In this document: positions 43,249 through 52,430 of the stretch, in pieces
How positions within the stretch are numbered: the stretch's first letter is position 1
How the letters are laid out: each line of letters starts with the position of its first letter
NCBI GenBank assembly: GCA_934636465.1
Contig: CAKUAR010000002.1
Location: 1-64,000, forward strand
Length of the DNA stretch: 64,000 nt
DNA from: an uncultured Muribaculaceae bacterium
GTDB lineage: Bacteria > Bacteroidota > Bacteroidia > Bacteroidales > Muribaculaceae
Direction of reading: 5' to 3'
Program-made: the position numbers and the translations under genes
Notes under the pieces: generated by a model
What the model was told of the DNA's origin: nothing
Databases searched by the model: none
The model's input: the letters and a program-made list of their open reading frames with translations, nothing else

Positions 43249-43833
43249 ATGCCGTTGCACTTGTTGCCCAGTTTGTTGTTGCTGATTTTGGTGTGGGGTC
43301 TGACTCCTGGACCTGCCAATATTTATGCCATGGGCAGTGCCTTGCGCTATGGCTTTAAGCCTGCCTTGAAGATGTGGTGGGGACTTCTCACCGGATTCAC
43401 CATGGCTATGACCGCCGTGGCTCTCATAACGCACTTTTTGGGAACGGAGATTGAGGCGTATGCCGTGTATATAAAATACCTCGGTGCGGCCTACATAGCA
43501 TGGGTGGCTCTCGGCATTTTCCGCTCGCGCGGCAAGATTCGGCAGGACAATCGTGACTGCAATTTCACTTCGGGTATGATTGTGCAGCTCACTAATGCCA
43601 AAATCATCATTTTTGACTTTATGGTGTTTTCCATTTATGTGCAGCCTTACTCCAACCGCCTTATCGACCTGTTTTTGGCAGGTCTTTTAGTTATGCTTGC
43701 CGGCCCTGGCGCAAATCTGGCGTGGATTGCCGTGGGTGCATGGTTTAAGCGGTTCTTTGACAACTATCACAAGCAGGTTGACGTGGTGATGTCGGCAGCA
43801 CTGCTGATTTGTGCTTGCATAATAGCCTTTTAG
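43249..43833 (+). CDS. LysE/RhtB-family amino-acid exporter
   Basis: About 194 residues from ATG 43249, with five to six membrane helices and the family N-terminal motif GLTPGPANIYAMGSALRYG. It exports amino acids or related small molecules across the inner membrane. The substrate cannot be told. The stop overlaps the stop of the convergent C_GCAxxG gene by a few bases with no terminator hairpin between. A TTG two codons upstream is an unlikely alternative start. Confidence 0.85.
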   Translation: MPLHLLPSLLLLILVWGLTPGPANIYAMGSALRYGFKPALKMWWGLLTGFTMAMTAVALITHFLGTEIEAYAVYIKYLGAAYIAWVALGIFRSRGKIRQDNRDCNFTSGMIVQLTNAKIIIFDFMVFSIYVQPYSNRLIDLFLAGLLVMLAGPGANLAWIAVGAWFKRFFDNYHKQVDVVMSAALLICACIIAF

Positions 43834-44336
43834 CTCTGTGCAAAGCTGTCTTTTTGCTCCTCGAGGTCTTTTGCTTCGAGATATTCTGCAAAGATTCGTG
43901 CGGCGCTTTCCACTTTCTTGGCGCAAGGACGTGTTTTGTAGTATTCAGGCGTGCGCGCCGATGCCTCAAACGTTGGCTTTGGCAATGGTTTGCCGCTCAA
44001 TCCGAGCAAATCGGCACAAATCACCGACCCGTTGCGTTTTTTGAATTCGCCCACAAGCTGTTGCACCACCTTGTAGCAAGCCGATTTGCCAGCGCGGTCG
44101 TTGCCCTCGGTCTGGCCACAGTCGAGCCCTGCCAAAATCACTAAGCCCGACACCGTGCCGCACATCATGCGCAAACGGCCCACGCCGCCGCCAAATCCGG
44201 CGCCAATCTTTTTGGCCAATGTGTCGTCAACGCCATATAGGTCGCAAAAAGCCGCCACCACACTTTGGCAGCAGCCATAGCCCTGCATAAAGTTGTCAAC
44301 GGCTCTCTGCACCCTGTTTTCAAGTTCTTGTTTCAT
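43830..44336 (-). CDS. C_GCAxxG_C_C family protein
   Basis: About 168 residues from ATG 44336 (MKQELENRV). Conserved cysteines lie in QGYGCCQSVVAAFCDLYG, MMCGTVSGL, SACYK and SVICADLLG, and a Gly-rich GAGFGGGVGRLR is present. This pattern defines the C_GCAxxG_C_C family, small putative redox or metal-binding proteins common in anaerobes. It is cytoplasmic. The minus-strand upstream region has TAACTTTA (44372-44379), a one-mismatch -7 box. The biochemical role is unknown. Confidence 0.8.
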   Translation of the reverse strand: MKQELENRVQRAVDNFMQGYGCCQSVVAAFCDLYGVDDTLAKKIGAGFGGGVGRLRMMCGTVSGLVILAGLDCGQTEGNDRAGKSACYKVVQQLVGEFKKRNGSVICADLLGLSGKPLPKPTFEASARTPEYYKTRPCAKKVESAARIFAEYLEAKDLEEQKDSFAQS

Positions 44337-44520
44337 ATCAAACCTCTTTCTTTGTGTCATGTAAAGTTACTCAACCGAGAAGTTTCTGACAAATATTCAT
44401 TTTGTCGAAGCAAATTCCAAGCCACGTTGCACGATTTGTCACGAAACTGGCTTTTCCGCAATCTAAGGCATTGTATTTGTTACAACTAAACATATAATAC
44501 GACAAAAAAACAATAAGATT

Positions 44521-44880
44521 ATGAAAGTGACAGAGTTAACTACCGAGACATTCAAGCAAAAGGTGATGAACTATGACATTCACCCTAATGAATGGGTTTT
44601 TGAGGGCAACAAGCCTGCCGTGATTGACTTCTATGCCACATGGTGTGGTCCATGTCAAGCCACAGCGCCAATCATGGAGGAACTTGCCGCCGACTATGAC
44701 GGTCGTGTGGATTTCTATAAAATCGATGTTGATGCGCAGCTGGAGCTGTCAGCGCTGTTTGGCATTCGTTCCATTCCGTCGCTGTTGTTCATACCCATGG
44801 GCGAAAAACCAAAGATGCAAGTGGGTGCTATGGGCAAGGCACAATTCCAAGAAGTAATCAACGAACACCTGCTCAAATAA
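44521..44880 (+). CDS. Thioredoxin
   Basis: 119 residues. A thioredoxin fold with active site FYATWCGPCQ and cis-proline region SIPSLLFIPMG. There is no signal peptide, so it is a cytoplasmic disulfide reductase. The N-terminal ~20 residues extend slightly beyond the classic fold, as in several Bacteroidales thioredoxins. No thioredoxin reductase gene is adjacent. It is convergent with rnz. Confidence 0.92.
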   Translation: MKVTELTTETFKQKVMNYDIHPNEWVFEGNKPAVIDFYATWCGPCQATAPIMEELAADYDGRVDFYKIDVDAQLELSALFGIRSIPSLLFIPMGEKPKMQVGAMGKAQFQEVINEHLLK

Positions 44881-44929
44881 TTAATCATAGTTGACCCATA
44901 CGCAAGGGTTTCTATGTAAATGTTAGGGA

Positions 44930-45850
44930 TTAAATTTGGTTGAGGTCGAAGACTTTGCCTTCGTCGGCGAGGTCGGTGGCTGGGAATATCTCGCGGGCTT
45001 GCTCAAGGAGCAAGGCGTTGTCGGTGTAACGCTTGGAGAAATGGCCTATCACCAGATGTTTTGCTCCGGCTTTTAGCGCCACGGTGGCTGCCTCGCCGGC
45101 AGTGCTGTGGTATCGGCTGCGTGCAAGTGGCGCGAGGGTATTGTCGTAGGTGGCTTCGTGATAAATCCAGTCAGTGCCGGTTACGGCCTCAATCACGCGT
45201 GGCGAGAACGCCGTGTCGCTGCAATAGGCATAAGATATTGACGCGTCGGCTGGCGTGGTGAGCACGGAGTTGGCTATCACAGTGCCGTCGGGAGCGGTGT
45301 AGTCAAGCCCTTGACGCAAACCGTTGAGCGCATGTAGCGGTATGTTGTGAAACTTGACCATATCGGAGTTTATGTGGCGCAACTTGGGTTTCTCACGAAA
45401 CAAGAAGCCCACTGCCGGCACGCGGTGCTTGAGCGGAAAGGTGGAAATGGTGATTGCATCATCATCGTAGATGACGGCTTGTTTGGTGGTGATGATATTG
45501 AACTTCAACTCAAACGGTATTTCGCGACAAAAGTAGTTCATGACGTGGGTGAGCTGTTCAGCTCCGTCGGCAAACGTGTGTACGGTCACCGTGCCGGTTT
45601 TGCCAAGCAGCGCCATGGTGGACAGCAGCCCTGGAAGTCCGAAACAGTGGTCGCCGTGCAAATGGCTTATGAAAATGTGATTGAGGCGCGAGAACTTGAG
45701 TTTCATGCGCCTCATTTGCATTTGTGTGCCTTCGCCACAGTCTATCATGAAGAGGTTGTCGCGTATGTTGAGCACCTGTGACGATGGCATGTGCCGTAGG
45801 CTGATTGTGGCTGAACCGCAGCCGAGTATGTTGAGTTCAAATCTTGTCAT
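44930..45850 (-). CDS. rnz: Ribonuclease Z
   Basis: 306 residues from ATG 45850 (MTRFELNILGCGSA). The metallo-beta-lactamase fold has the zinc motif SHLHGDHCFG (HxHxDH), CSDTAF, HEATY and the C-terminal HFSKRYTD typical of RNase Z. It trims tRNA 3' ends, needed here because tRNA-Lys lacks an encoded CCA. The frame stays open 45 codons upstream with a signal-like sequence, but that overlaps a plus-strand promoter/terminator unit and is not part of the family, so it is excluded. Confidence 0.92.
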   Translation of the reverse strand: MTRFELNILGCGSATISLRHMPSSQVLNIRDNLFMIDCGEGTQMQMRRMKLKFSRLNHIFISHLHGDHCFGLPGLLSTMALLGKTGTVTVHTFADGAEQLTHVMNYFCREIPFELKFNIITTKQAVIYDDDAITISTFPLKHRVPAVGFLFREKPKLRHINSDMVKFHNIPLHALNGLRQGLDYTAPDGTVIANSVLTTPADASISYAYCSDTAFSPRVIEAVTGTDWIYHEATYDNTLAPLARSRYHSTAGEAATVALKAGAKHLVIGHFSKRYTDNALLLEQAREIFPATDLADEGKVFDLNQI

Positions 45851-45936
45851 TGCGCTTTGGGTGGTAGGGGAGAGTGATTGAAACGTTGTAATTGCCAAAT
45901 AAAAAGTAAAAAAAACAAAAAATGATTGCACAAATG

Positions 45937-45968
45937 TTTGCAATGTGGGCATTTGTGTTATATATTTG
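45937..45968 (+). promoter_or_regulatory. Full -33/-7 promoter without a following gene
   Basis: TTTG (45937-45940), 20 bases, TATATTTG (45961-45968). It points away from rnz, towards the terminator at 46012-46045. Confidence 0.6.
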
Positions 45969-45974
45969 CGAATA

Positions 45975-46045
45975 AGTTTTTTCATAGGATTAGATTTTTA
46001 AGTTTATTGTAATGTGGCTGTTGTGAAACAGCCACATCATTTTTT
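45975..46045 (+). ncRNA. Candidate small RNA (~70 nt)
   Basis: A consensus promoter (45937-45968) and a terminator hairpin (46012-46045) bracket about 70 bases with no start codon followed by a useful frame. The 5' part is AU-rich (about 45970-46011), followed by the hairpin. It lies between rnz and the aminotransferase gene, opposite in strand to both. Expression is inferred, not shown. Confidence 0.4.
46012..46045 (+). terminator. Intrinsic terminator
   Basis: ATGTGGCTGTT (46012-46022) pairs with AACAGCCACAT (46027-46037), with loop GTGA, then CATTTTTTC. The T run is only on the plus strand, so it is not the terminator of the minus-strand aminotransferase gene. Confidence 0.8.
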
Positions 46046-46079
46046 CTTGTCTAATCGCTTATGTCGGCCATTGTGCCCG

Positions 46080-47261
46080 TTATGCCGACGCCAAAGCAGC
46101 TTGCAGCTGCTGGAGTGCGTGGTTGAGCACAGCGCGCGGCGTGGCCACATTGTGCCTCATGAATCCCTCGCCAGCCTTTCCAAACATCAGGCCGTCGTTG
46201 AGCGCAAGGTGAGCCTTGTTGACAAACAGGTCAATCAGCTTGTCGTGTGGCAAACCAAGTCCGGTGCAGTCGAGCCACACAAGAAAAGACGACTGCGGCC
46301 TAATAGCTTTTATGCCCGGCAAGTGCTTCTTGCAAAAGTCTTCCGCATGTGCCACGTTTGCCTCAATGTAGGCAATGCACTGCGTGAGCCACTCCTCACC
46401 ATGCTCATAGGCTGCCTGTGTGGCCACAGTACTCACAAAGTTCACCTCATTGAACTCGTTGGTGTCGAGCCAAGAGAAGAACGGATTGCGCAAATCAGGA
46501 TTTTTCACAACACACCACGAGCTGACTATGCCGGCAATGTTGAAAGTCTTGCTTGGCGCGCCAAACGTGACGCTCACAGCCGCAGCGTCGTCGCTCACGC
46601 TGGCAAATGCCACATGGCGGTGACCATAGAGCATGAGGTCGCCGTGAATTTCGTCGCTCACCACAATCACATGGTGCTCTTTTGCGAGTTTTGCCACTTG
46701 GCACAGTGTGTCGTTGTCCCATGCTATGCCTATGGGGTTGTGTGGGTTGCAAAGAATCATCATTTTGGGCTTGTGCTCGCGGAATATGCGTTCAAGCTCC
46801 TCAATGTTCATTGCATAGAAACCGTCGGCAGTGCGGAGCAGGTTGTTGACCACCACACGGCGATTGTTGCCGGCAGCCACTCTGCGAAACGGGTGATAAA
46901 CCGGCTCTTGAATCACGATTTTGTCGCCCGGCTTGGTGAAAAAGTTGACGGCAAGCGCCACGCCTTTCACAATGCCTGGAATGAAAGTAATCTCGTTTGG
47001 GGCTATGGTGAAGCCGTTGCGCTTCTGCTGCCAGTTGATGATAGACTGCCAGTAGGCTTGCGTGGGCATGGTGTAGCCGTAGATGCGGTGCTCGCCGATG
47101 CGCTTCATTATAGCCTCGGTTATGGCCGGGCACACCTCAAAATCCATGTCGGCTATCCACAACGGTGTGAGGTCGGTGCGTCCAAACTCCTGCGCAAGCA
47201 TGCCGTATTTGCAAGTGGCAGATTGCGTGCGGTCAATGACTTTATTGAAATCGTAGTTCAT
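46080..47261 (-). CDS. MalY/PatB-type PLP-dependent C-S lyase (aminotransferase class I/II)
   Basis: 393 residues. A fold-type I PLP enzyme with the N-terminal TPLWIADMDFEVCPAI typical of MalY/PatB, the Asn/Pro segment CNPHNPIG, and the Schiff-base Lys in GAPSKTFNIAG. It probably acts as cystathionine beta-lyase, giving homocysteine, pyruvate and ammonia, or as a cysteine desulfhydrase. No met genes are adjacent. The start is just downstream of a full promoter (47285-47315) shared divergently with the spoT region. Confidence 0.88.
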   Translation of the reverse strand: MNYDFNKVIDRTQSATCKYGMLAQEFGRTDLTPLWIADMDFEVCPAITEAIMKRIGEHRIYGYTMPTQAYWQSIINWQQKRNGFTIAPNEITFIPGIVKGVALAVNFFTKPGDKIVIQEPVYHPFRRVAAGNNRRVVVNNLLRTADGFYAMNIEELERIFREHKPKMMILCNPHNPIGIAWDNDTLCQVAKLAKEHHVIVVSDEIHGDLMLYGHRHVAFASVSDDAAAVSVTFGAPSKTFNIAGIVSSWCVVKNPDLRNPFFSWLDTNEFNEVNFVSTVATQAAYEHGEEWLTQCIAYIEANVAHAEDFCKKHLPGIKAIRPQSSFLVWLDCTGLGLPHDKLIDLFVNKAHLALNDGLMFGKAGEGFMRHNVATPRAVLNHALQQLQAALASA

Positions 47262-47284
47262 GTTGCGGTTTTCTTATGTTAGTA

Positions 47285-47315
47285 CAAAAATACGATAATT
47301 GGCTCAAACACCAAA
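47285..47315 (-). promoter_or_regulatory. Full -33/-7 promoter for C-S lyase gene
   Basis: On the minus strand TTTG (47312-47315), 19 bases, TATTTTTG (47285-47292), 24 bases before the start codon. Confidence 0.7.
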
Positions 47316-47365
47316 AACTAAACAAAAAATGACAGGGGCGTGATTGCCGTTTCGTGAGAAATTAT

Positions 47366-47373
47366 TATGTTTG
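47366..47373 (+). promoter_or_regulatory. -7 box TATGTTTG for spoT-pgpH
   Basis: An exact TAnnTTTG match, 26 bases upstream of ATG 47399. An ATTG stands 19 bases upstream as a weak -33. Confidence 0.55.
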
Positions 47374-47398
47374 TACTTGTAATATTACACACTGGACG

Positions 47399-49630
47399 AT
47401 GACACAAGCACCCAAGATGACTCCCGAAGCAGAGGAGAAAATGATAGAAGATGCCTATCAAAATCTGTTGAACGGCTACCTTCACAGCAATCACCGGAAA
47501 AAGGTGGAGATAATCGACAAGGCTTACAAGTTTGCCAAGTCGGCCCACAACGGCATACGCCGCCGCTCTGGTGAGCCCTACATATTGCACCCCATAGCTG
47601 TGGCCACAATAGTGAGCCAAGAGATTGGACTCGGCTCAACGTCGATTTGTGCCGCTCTGCTGCATGATGTGGTGGAGGATACCGATTTCACAATAGAGGA
47701 CATCGAGGCTCAGTTTGGCAAAAAAATCGCGCAGATAGTGGAAGGCTTGACCAAGATTTCGGGTGGCATATTTGGCGACCACGCTTCAGCGCAAGCCGAG
47801 AATTTCAGAAAACTGCTGCTCACCATGAGCGACGACATCAGAGTGGTGCTAATCAAGATGGCCGACCGCCTGCACAACATGCGCACCCTCGACTCCATGC
47901 CGCCCAACAAACAATATAAGATAGCTGGTGAGACGCTCTACATATATGCTCCGCTTGCCCATCGCTTGGGCTTGTTTGCCATAAAGACCGAGCTTGAGGA
48001 CTTGAGCTTCAAGTATGAGCACCCTGATGCCTACAAGGAGATAGGCGATGCCATAGCCAAGAGCGAAGGCCACCGCAATGAGATTTTTGAGCGGTTTTCG
48101 GCACCAATACGCGAGCGGCTCGACAAACTTGGGCTCAAATATGAGTTTAAGGCAAGAGTCAAGTCAAGATACTCGATATGGAAAAAGATGCAGGCAAAGC
48201 ACATTCCGTTTGACGAGGTGTATGACCTATATGCCGCCAGAATCGTGTTTGAGTGCCCTGACGAGTCGAGTGAAAAACGCATTTGCTGGAACATATACAG
48301 CGAGATAACCGATATATACAAGCTGCACCCCGACCGCACGCGCGACTGGATAAGCACACCCAAGGCCAATGGCTATCGCGCCCTGCATGTGACGGTGATG
48401 GGCCCTGACGGCAACTGGGTGGAGGTGCAGATAAGAAGCCGCCGCATGGACGACATAGCCGAGCGAGGCTTCGCCGCCCACTGGAAATATAAAATAGGCG
48501 AAGGCGAGGAGGAGTCGGAGCTTGCCGTGTGGCTTCAGACCATTGAGGACATTCTGAAAAATCCGGAGCCAAACGCCCTTGATTTTCTCGACACAATAAA
48601 ACTAAACTTGTTTTCATCGGAGATAGTGGTGTTTACGCCCAGAGGCGAGCTTGTGAGCCTACCGAAAGGAGCTTCTGTGCTCGACATGGCATTTTATCTG
48701 CACACGGAGATTGGCACGCACTGCATAGCCGGCAAAGTGAACCACAAGCTCGTGCCGCTGTCGCACAAGTTGGCGAGCGGTGACCAGGTGGAAGTGCTCA
48801 CATCGCAGTCGCAGCAGCCGCAAGCCGAATGGGACAATTTCTTGATGACCGCCAAGGGCAAGACGCGCTTGCGCGCGGCATTGCGCCACAGCCGCCGTGT
48901 GGTGATAGAGCGAGGCGAGGCACGTTTGCGCGATTTTCTTGCCAAAAACAACGTGGAGATAGAGCCTACCACATTCAACCGTATAATCACTGCTGAGCAT
49001 GTGCAGAACAAAGATGAATTGTTCTTCATGATAGGCGACGATGAGATAGCATTGAGCGATCAGTTGCTCAAGGTGGCCAGACCCGACTCAAAGGGTGTAT
49101 TCTCAAAACTGTTTCATAATCCGTTTGCCAGCAAGCCGAAACCAGCAATTACTGCCGGTGTAGATGTCAAGAAGATAGACTACAGCAAGGTTTACTGGCT
49201 GCGCACCGAAAATGGCGTCAGCAACTACAAACTTGCCAGCTGCTGCCACCCAATTCCGGGCGACGACGTGCTGGGCTTTGTTGACGACAACGGTGAAGTG
49301 GAAGTGCATAAAATGGACTGCCCGGAGGCCATGAAGCTGAAGAGTAGCTATGGCCCGCGCATATTGCAAACCAAGTGGGAAACGAAGAACGCTTCGTTTC
49401 TTGCGTCGGTGCGCATAGAGGGCATAGACCGCATGGGTATTTTGCAAGAAATAATCTATCTTATTTCCACTAATTTGGCGATAAACATAAGGAAACTGTC
49501 GATAACGGCCGATGCCGGTGTGTTTAGCTGCGACCTTGATGTGCTGATTTCTGATGCCGATGTGGTGACCAACATGTGCAAACGGCTGAAGAAGGTGAAA
49601 GGCGTGAACCGCGCCACACGCATAAGCTGA
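47399..49630 (+). CDS. Bifunctional (p)ppGpp synthetase/hydrolase
   Basis: 743 residues from ATG 47399. An HD hydrolase domain (about 40-190) contains LLHDVVEDTDF with the catalytic HD and ED residues intact. The RelA/SpoT synthetase domain (about 235-350) contains YDLYAARIVF and GYRALHVTVMGPDGNWVEVQIR. TGS (about 395-460), a linker region and a C-terminal ACT domain follow. An intact HD motif indicates a SpoT/Rel-type enzyme that can degrade as well as make the alarmone. The pgpH-like gene follows after 68 bases with no terminator, so the two form a probable operon. Confidence 0.93.
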   Translation: MTQAPKMTPEAEEKMIEDAYQNLLNGYLHSNHRKKVEIIDKAYKFAKSAHNGIRRRSGEPYILHPIAVATIVSQEIGLGSTSICAALLHDVVEDTDFTIEDIEAQFGKKIAQIVEGLTKISGGIFGDHASAQAENFRKLLLTMSDDIRVVLIKMADRLHNMRTLDSMPPNKQYKIAGETLYIYAPLAHRLGLFAIKTELEDLSFKYEHPDAYKEIGDAIAKSEGHRNEIFERFSAPIRERLDKLGLKYEFKARVKSRYSIWKKMQAKHIPFDEVYDLYAARIVFECPDESSEKRICWNIYSEITDIYKLHPDRTRDWISTPKANGYRALHVTVMGPDGNWVEVQIRSRRMDDIAERGFAAHWKYKIGEGEEESELAVWLQTIEDILKNPEPNALDFLDTIKLNLFSSEIVVFTPRGELVSLPKGASVLDMAFYLHTEIGTHCIAGKVNHKLVPLSHKLASGDQVEVLTSQSQQPQAEWDNFLMTAKGKTRLRAALRHSRRVVIERGEARLRDFLAKNNVEIEPTTFNRIITAEHVQNKDELFFMIGDDEIALSDQLLKVARPDSKGVFSKLFHNPFASKPKPAITAGVDVKKIDYSKVYWLRTENGVSNYKLASCCHPIPGDDVLGFVDDNGEVEVHKMDCPEAMKLKSSYGPRILQTKWETKNASFLASVRIEGIDRMGILQEIIYLISTNLAINIRKLSITADAGVFSCDLDVLISDADVVTNMCKRLKKVKGVNRATRIS

Positions 49631-49698
49631 TTGCCTGTGCTGAGGCTAAGCGTGGCGAGGATTCCTTTTTTTGATATAAGAAAAACAACGACTTGTCT

Positions 49699-51777
49699 AT
49701 GATAAAAAATAAAAACAAATGGCTGGTGGCATTGATGCTCGTTGGCTCGGTTGCGCTTATGGCTCTATGTCTGCCGCCAGGCAACAACAGGGTTACTTAT
49801 GACTACACCGAGGGCAAACCGTGGCATTACCCAATGCTCACGGCACCGTTTGACATTCCGGTGGAACTTGACTCGGTGACCGCACGGCACAAAATCGACA
49901 GCATAAACGCCAATTTCATAAAAATCTACAGCCAGGACTTGACGGCTGCAAGCGTTCAGGTGAGCAACCTGAGCAAGGCTTTGGCGCGTCTGCATGATGT
50001 GCCTGCCGGTGTAAGGCAGCAGATAGTGTCGAACGTGAGCAGTGTGTATGACGACGGTATAGTTGACAACGACACCTACGACCAAATAAAGCTCGGCAAA
50101 CTGCCGCAAGTGCGTCTGCTCAACTCTAACATTGCCGAACTGACTTCCACCGCAAAATTCCGTTCGGTGCGCGCAGCCTATTTCTATCTCGACTCGGTGA
50201 TGGCACACCCGGCTATCCACGCCGCCATGGCAAATGTGGGGCTTAACAACTATCTGGTGCCAAACGTGACGATTGACTCGGTGGAAACGTCAAAATTGCT
50301 CGACGATGTGTATAAAAAAGAACTTGCGCCAAACGGCGTAGTGCAGACCGGCGAGAGCATAATATTTCCAGGAAACATTGTCACACCACAAAAGTTCATG
50401 ATTCTCAAGACCTATGAGAAAATGATGCAGCAGCACAACATGGCTGTGTCGAGGGTGAACTATGTGCTGATAGGCCAGATATTGCTCATCGTCATGTTGG
50501 TGGTGATATTCTTCTTCGTGATGTATTTCAACCGCATGCGCGATTTCGCCAACACCCGGCTCATGGTGCTGCTCATATCGTTCACCACCATATTTGTGAT
50601 GCTGGTGTATGTGTTCACGTCGTTCAGGCTAAATGCTGTGTATGTGGTGCCGTTTGCCTTGGTGCCAATAGTCATCGCCACATTCTATGACAAGCGCATG
50701 GCGTTTTTCCTCCACATGTTTGTGGTGCTGCTATGCTCGCTTGTGGCGCGCTACCAGCTCGAATTTGTGCTGTTGCAGTTCATGGCAGGGTGCATAGGCA
50801 TAGTCACCATGAATGAGCTTACACGCCGCTCACAGCTGGTCAATGGCGCGTTCTACATATTTGTGGCATATTGCGTGACCTATGTGGCACTGACGCTCGT
50901 CAAAGACGGCTCGCTCGCCACACTAAGCTGGCATGTGATAATGTGCTTCGGCATCAACTGCGTGGTGCTGTCGTTTGCATATTTCTTGATTTCTCTGATT
51001 GAAAAGATATTCGGGTTTACTTCAGTCATGACACTTGTGGAGCTGTCAGACATCAGTTCGCCTGTGCTCAGAGAGCTGTCAGACAGTTGTCCTGGCACAT
51101 TCCAGCACTCGCTCCAGGTGGCAAGTCTTGCCGCCGAGGCAGCCCATGACATAGGCGCAAACGTGCAGCTCACGCGTGCCGGTGCCCTCTATCACGACAT
51201 AGGCAAGATAGAAAATCCAGCGTTCTTCACTGAGAACCAAAACGGCGTGAACCCACACGACAGCCTTTCGCCGGAGCAGAGCGCGCGCATAGTGATTTCG
51301 CATGTGGCCGACGGCTTGCGCCGTGCCGAAAAGGCAAACTTGCCACAGGCAATCACCGACTTCATTGCCCAGCACCACGGTAAGAGCATAGCCAAATTCT
51401 TCTATGTGCAGGCTTGCGACGCCAATCCTGGCAAGGAGATTGACCCCGCGCCGTTCACTTACCCCGGACCCAATCCGCAAAGCAAGGAGACTGCAATAGT
51501 CATGCTTGCCGACTCGTGCGAGGCTGCTGCAAAGAGCTTGACCGACCACAGCAAGGAGTCGATAAAGGCACTTGTTGACAAAATAGTTGACTCCAAGGTC
51601 AAAGAGGGATTGCTCAAAGAGGCACCAATCAGTTTCCGCGACATAATGGTGGTGAAAAACACGTTTGTTGAGCGTTTGCAGTCGTTCTATCACGTGAGGG
51701 TGTCTTATCCCGACGAGATTAGGCAGCGTCAGAAAGAAGAGCCTGCTGACAAGCCAACCGTTACAGACGGTCAATAA
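49699..51777 (+). CDS. PgpH-like 7TM-HD phosphodiesterase (probable c-di-AMP hydrolase)
   Basis: About 692 residues from ATG 49699. An N-terminal membrane helix (about 9-28) precedes a large extracytoplasmic domain (about 30-250). Seven membrane helices follow (about 255-460), then a cytoplasmic HD domain with CPGTFQHSLQVASLA, the HD pair in LYHDIGKIENP (about 498-508) and FIAQHHGKS. This is the 7TMR-HD architecture of PgpH, which in Listeria hydrolyses c-di-AMP and is inhibited by ppGpp. The position directly after a Rel/SpoT gene fits that link. A TTG two codons upstream is an alternative start. Confidence 0.85.
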   Translation: MIKNKNKWLVALMLVGSVALMALCLPPGNNRVTYDYTEGKPWHYPMLTAPFDIPVELDSVTARHKIDSINANFIKIYSQDLTAASVQVSNLSKALARLHDVPAGVRQQIVSNVSSVYDDGIVDNDTYDQIKLGKLPQVRLLNSNIAELTSTAKFRSVRAAYFYLDSVMAHPAIHAAMANVGLNNYLVPNVTIDSVETSKLLDDVYKKELAPNGVVQTGESIIFPGNIVTPQKFMILKTYEKMMQQHNMAVSRVNYVLIGQILLIVMLVVIFFFVMYFNRMRDFANTRLMVLLISFTTIFVMLVYVFTSFRLNAVYVVPFALVPIVIATFYDKRMAFFLHMFVVLLCSLVARYQLEFVLLQFMAGCIGIVTMNELTRRSQLVNGAFYIFVAYCVTYVALTLVKDGSLATLSWHVIMCFGINCVVLSFAYFLISLIEKIFGFTSVMTLVELSDISSPVLRELSDSCPGTFQHSLQVASLAAEAAHDIGANVQLTRAGALYHDIGKIENPAFFTENQNGVNPHDSLSPEQSARIVISHVADGLRRAEKANLPQAITDFIAQHHGKSIAKFFYVQACDANPGKEIDPAPFTYPGPNPQSKETAIVMLADSCEAAAKSLTDHSKESIKALVDKIVDSKVKEGLLKEAPISFRDIMVVKNTFVERLQSFYHVRVSYPDEIRQRQKEEPADKPTVTDGQ

Positions 51778-51921
51778 CTGCCACTGGTGGCATGCTCGGA
51801 GTGCTAAACTTCTTTAATTTGGCAATAAATTGCCGTTGCGGAGAGTTGATTAATATGTGTAGGCGCAGGTCGGAGCTGTCTTTTCGGCCATGCCTATGCA
51901 AAAATAGAGATTGCGTAACCT

Positions 51922-52413
51922 ATGGTTTTAGGAATTATACTGCTCGTGTTGGGCATCGTGTGCATGATTAGTGCTGCCGTGTGCTTGCTGTTTTACAGGC
52001 GTATAGCTGCTGTTTTGCCTGCCTATGTGGCATTGGCACTGCTGCACGCCAGTACCTACATCTATTTGCCTGTCAAGACGTTTGTGTTTTGGGGCATTGC
52101 CACGCTTATAGTGGCTGGCATACACCGATTGCTGCCTCAAGGCGAGCCTGCCGGGCGTAAGTCGGGCAACGTGTATGTGGGTGTGGCGGCTGTGGCTGGC
52201 TGCCTGCTGGGCATGCTTGTTGGAGCGAGAGTAATGGTGCTTGGCGTGGTGCTTGGTGCATTTGTGGGGCAGATGGCTTATAGCCGCACGCCAGAGGGCA
52301 GGTGGCTTAAATTTCCAACTTCCACATTTATTCAGTACTTTTGTGCTAAAAGTTTGCCTGCAATAGTGGCTGTGTCAATGCTGGGCATAGCCGTTGAGGG
52401 CTTTATCTTTTGA
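51922..52413 (+). CDS. Small multi-pass membrane protein
   Basis: 163 residues, with at least five hydrophobic segments. The Gly-rich segment GCLLGMLVGARVMVLGVVLGAFVGQM resembles the glycine-zipper helices of DUF456-type proteins, but I cannot assign the family firmly. The start is 144 bases after the PgpH-like gene. The next gene begins 18 bases after its stop, so they share a transcript. The role is unknown. Confidence 0.65.
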   Translation: MVLGIILLVLGIVCMISAAVCLLFYRRIAAVLPAYVALALLHASTYIYLPVKTFVFWGIATLIVAGIHRLLPQGEPAGRKSGNVYVGVAAVAGCLLGMLVGARVMVLGVVLGAFVGQMAYSRTPEGRWLKFPTSTFIQYFCAKSLPAIVAVSMLGIAVEGFIF

Positions 52414-52430
52414 AAATAGAGCAAATAAAC

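Noticed and set aside
45851-45985. N-terminal extension of RNase Z with a signal-like sequence
   Set aside because: RNase Z is cytoplasmic and its family starts at MTRFELNILGCG. The extension overlaps an opposing promoter.
46014-47282. 422-codon plus-strand frame opposite the C-S lyase gene
   Set aside because: It begins inside the terminator hairpin at 46012-46045 and overlaps the PLP enzyme completely. No recognisable protein features.
51779-51792. TGCCACTGGTGGCA palindrome after the PgpH-like gene as a terminator
   Set aside because: The two arms leave no loop-closing space beyond two bases and no T-tract follows. Too short to support as a site.
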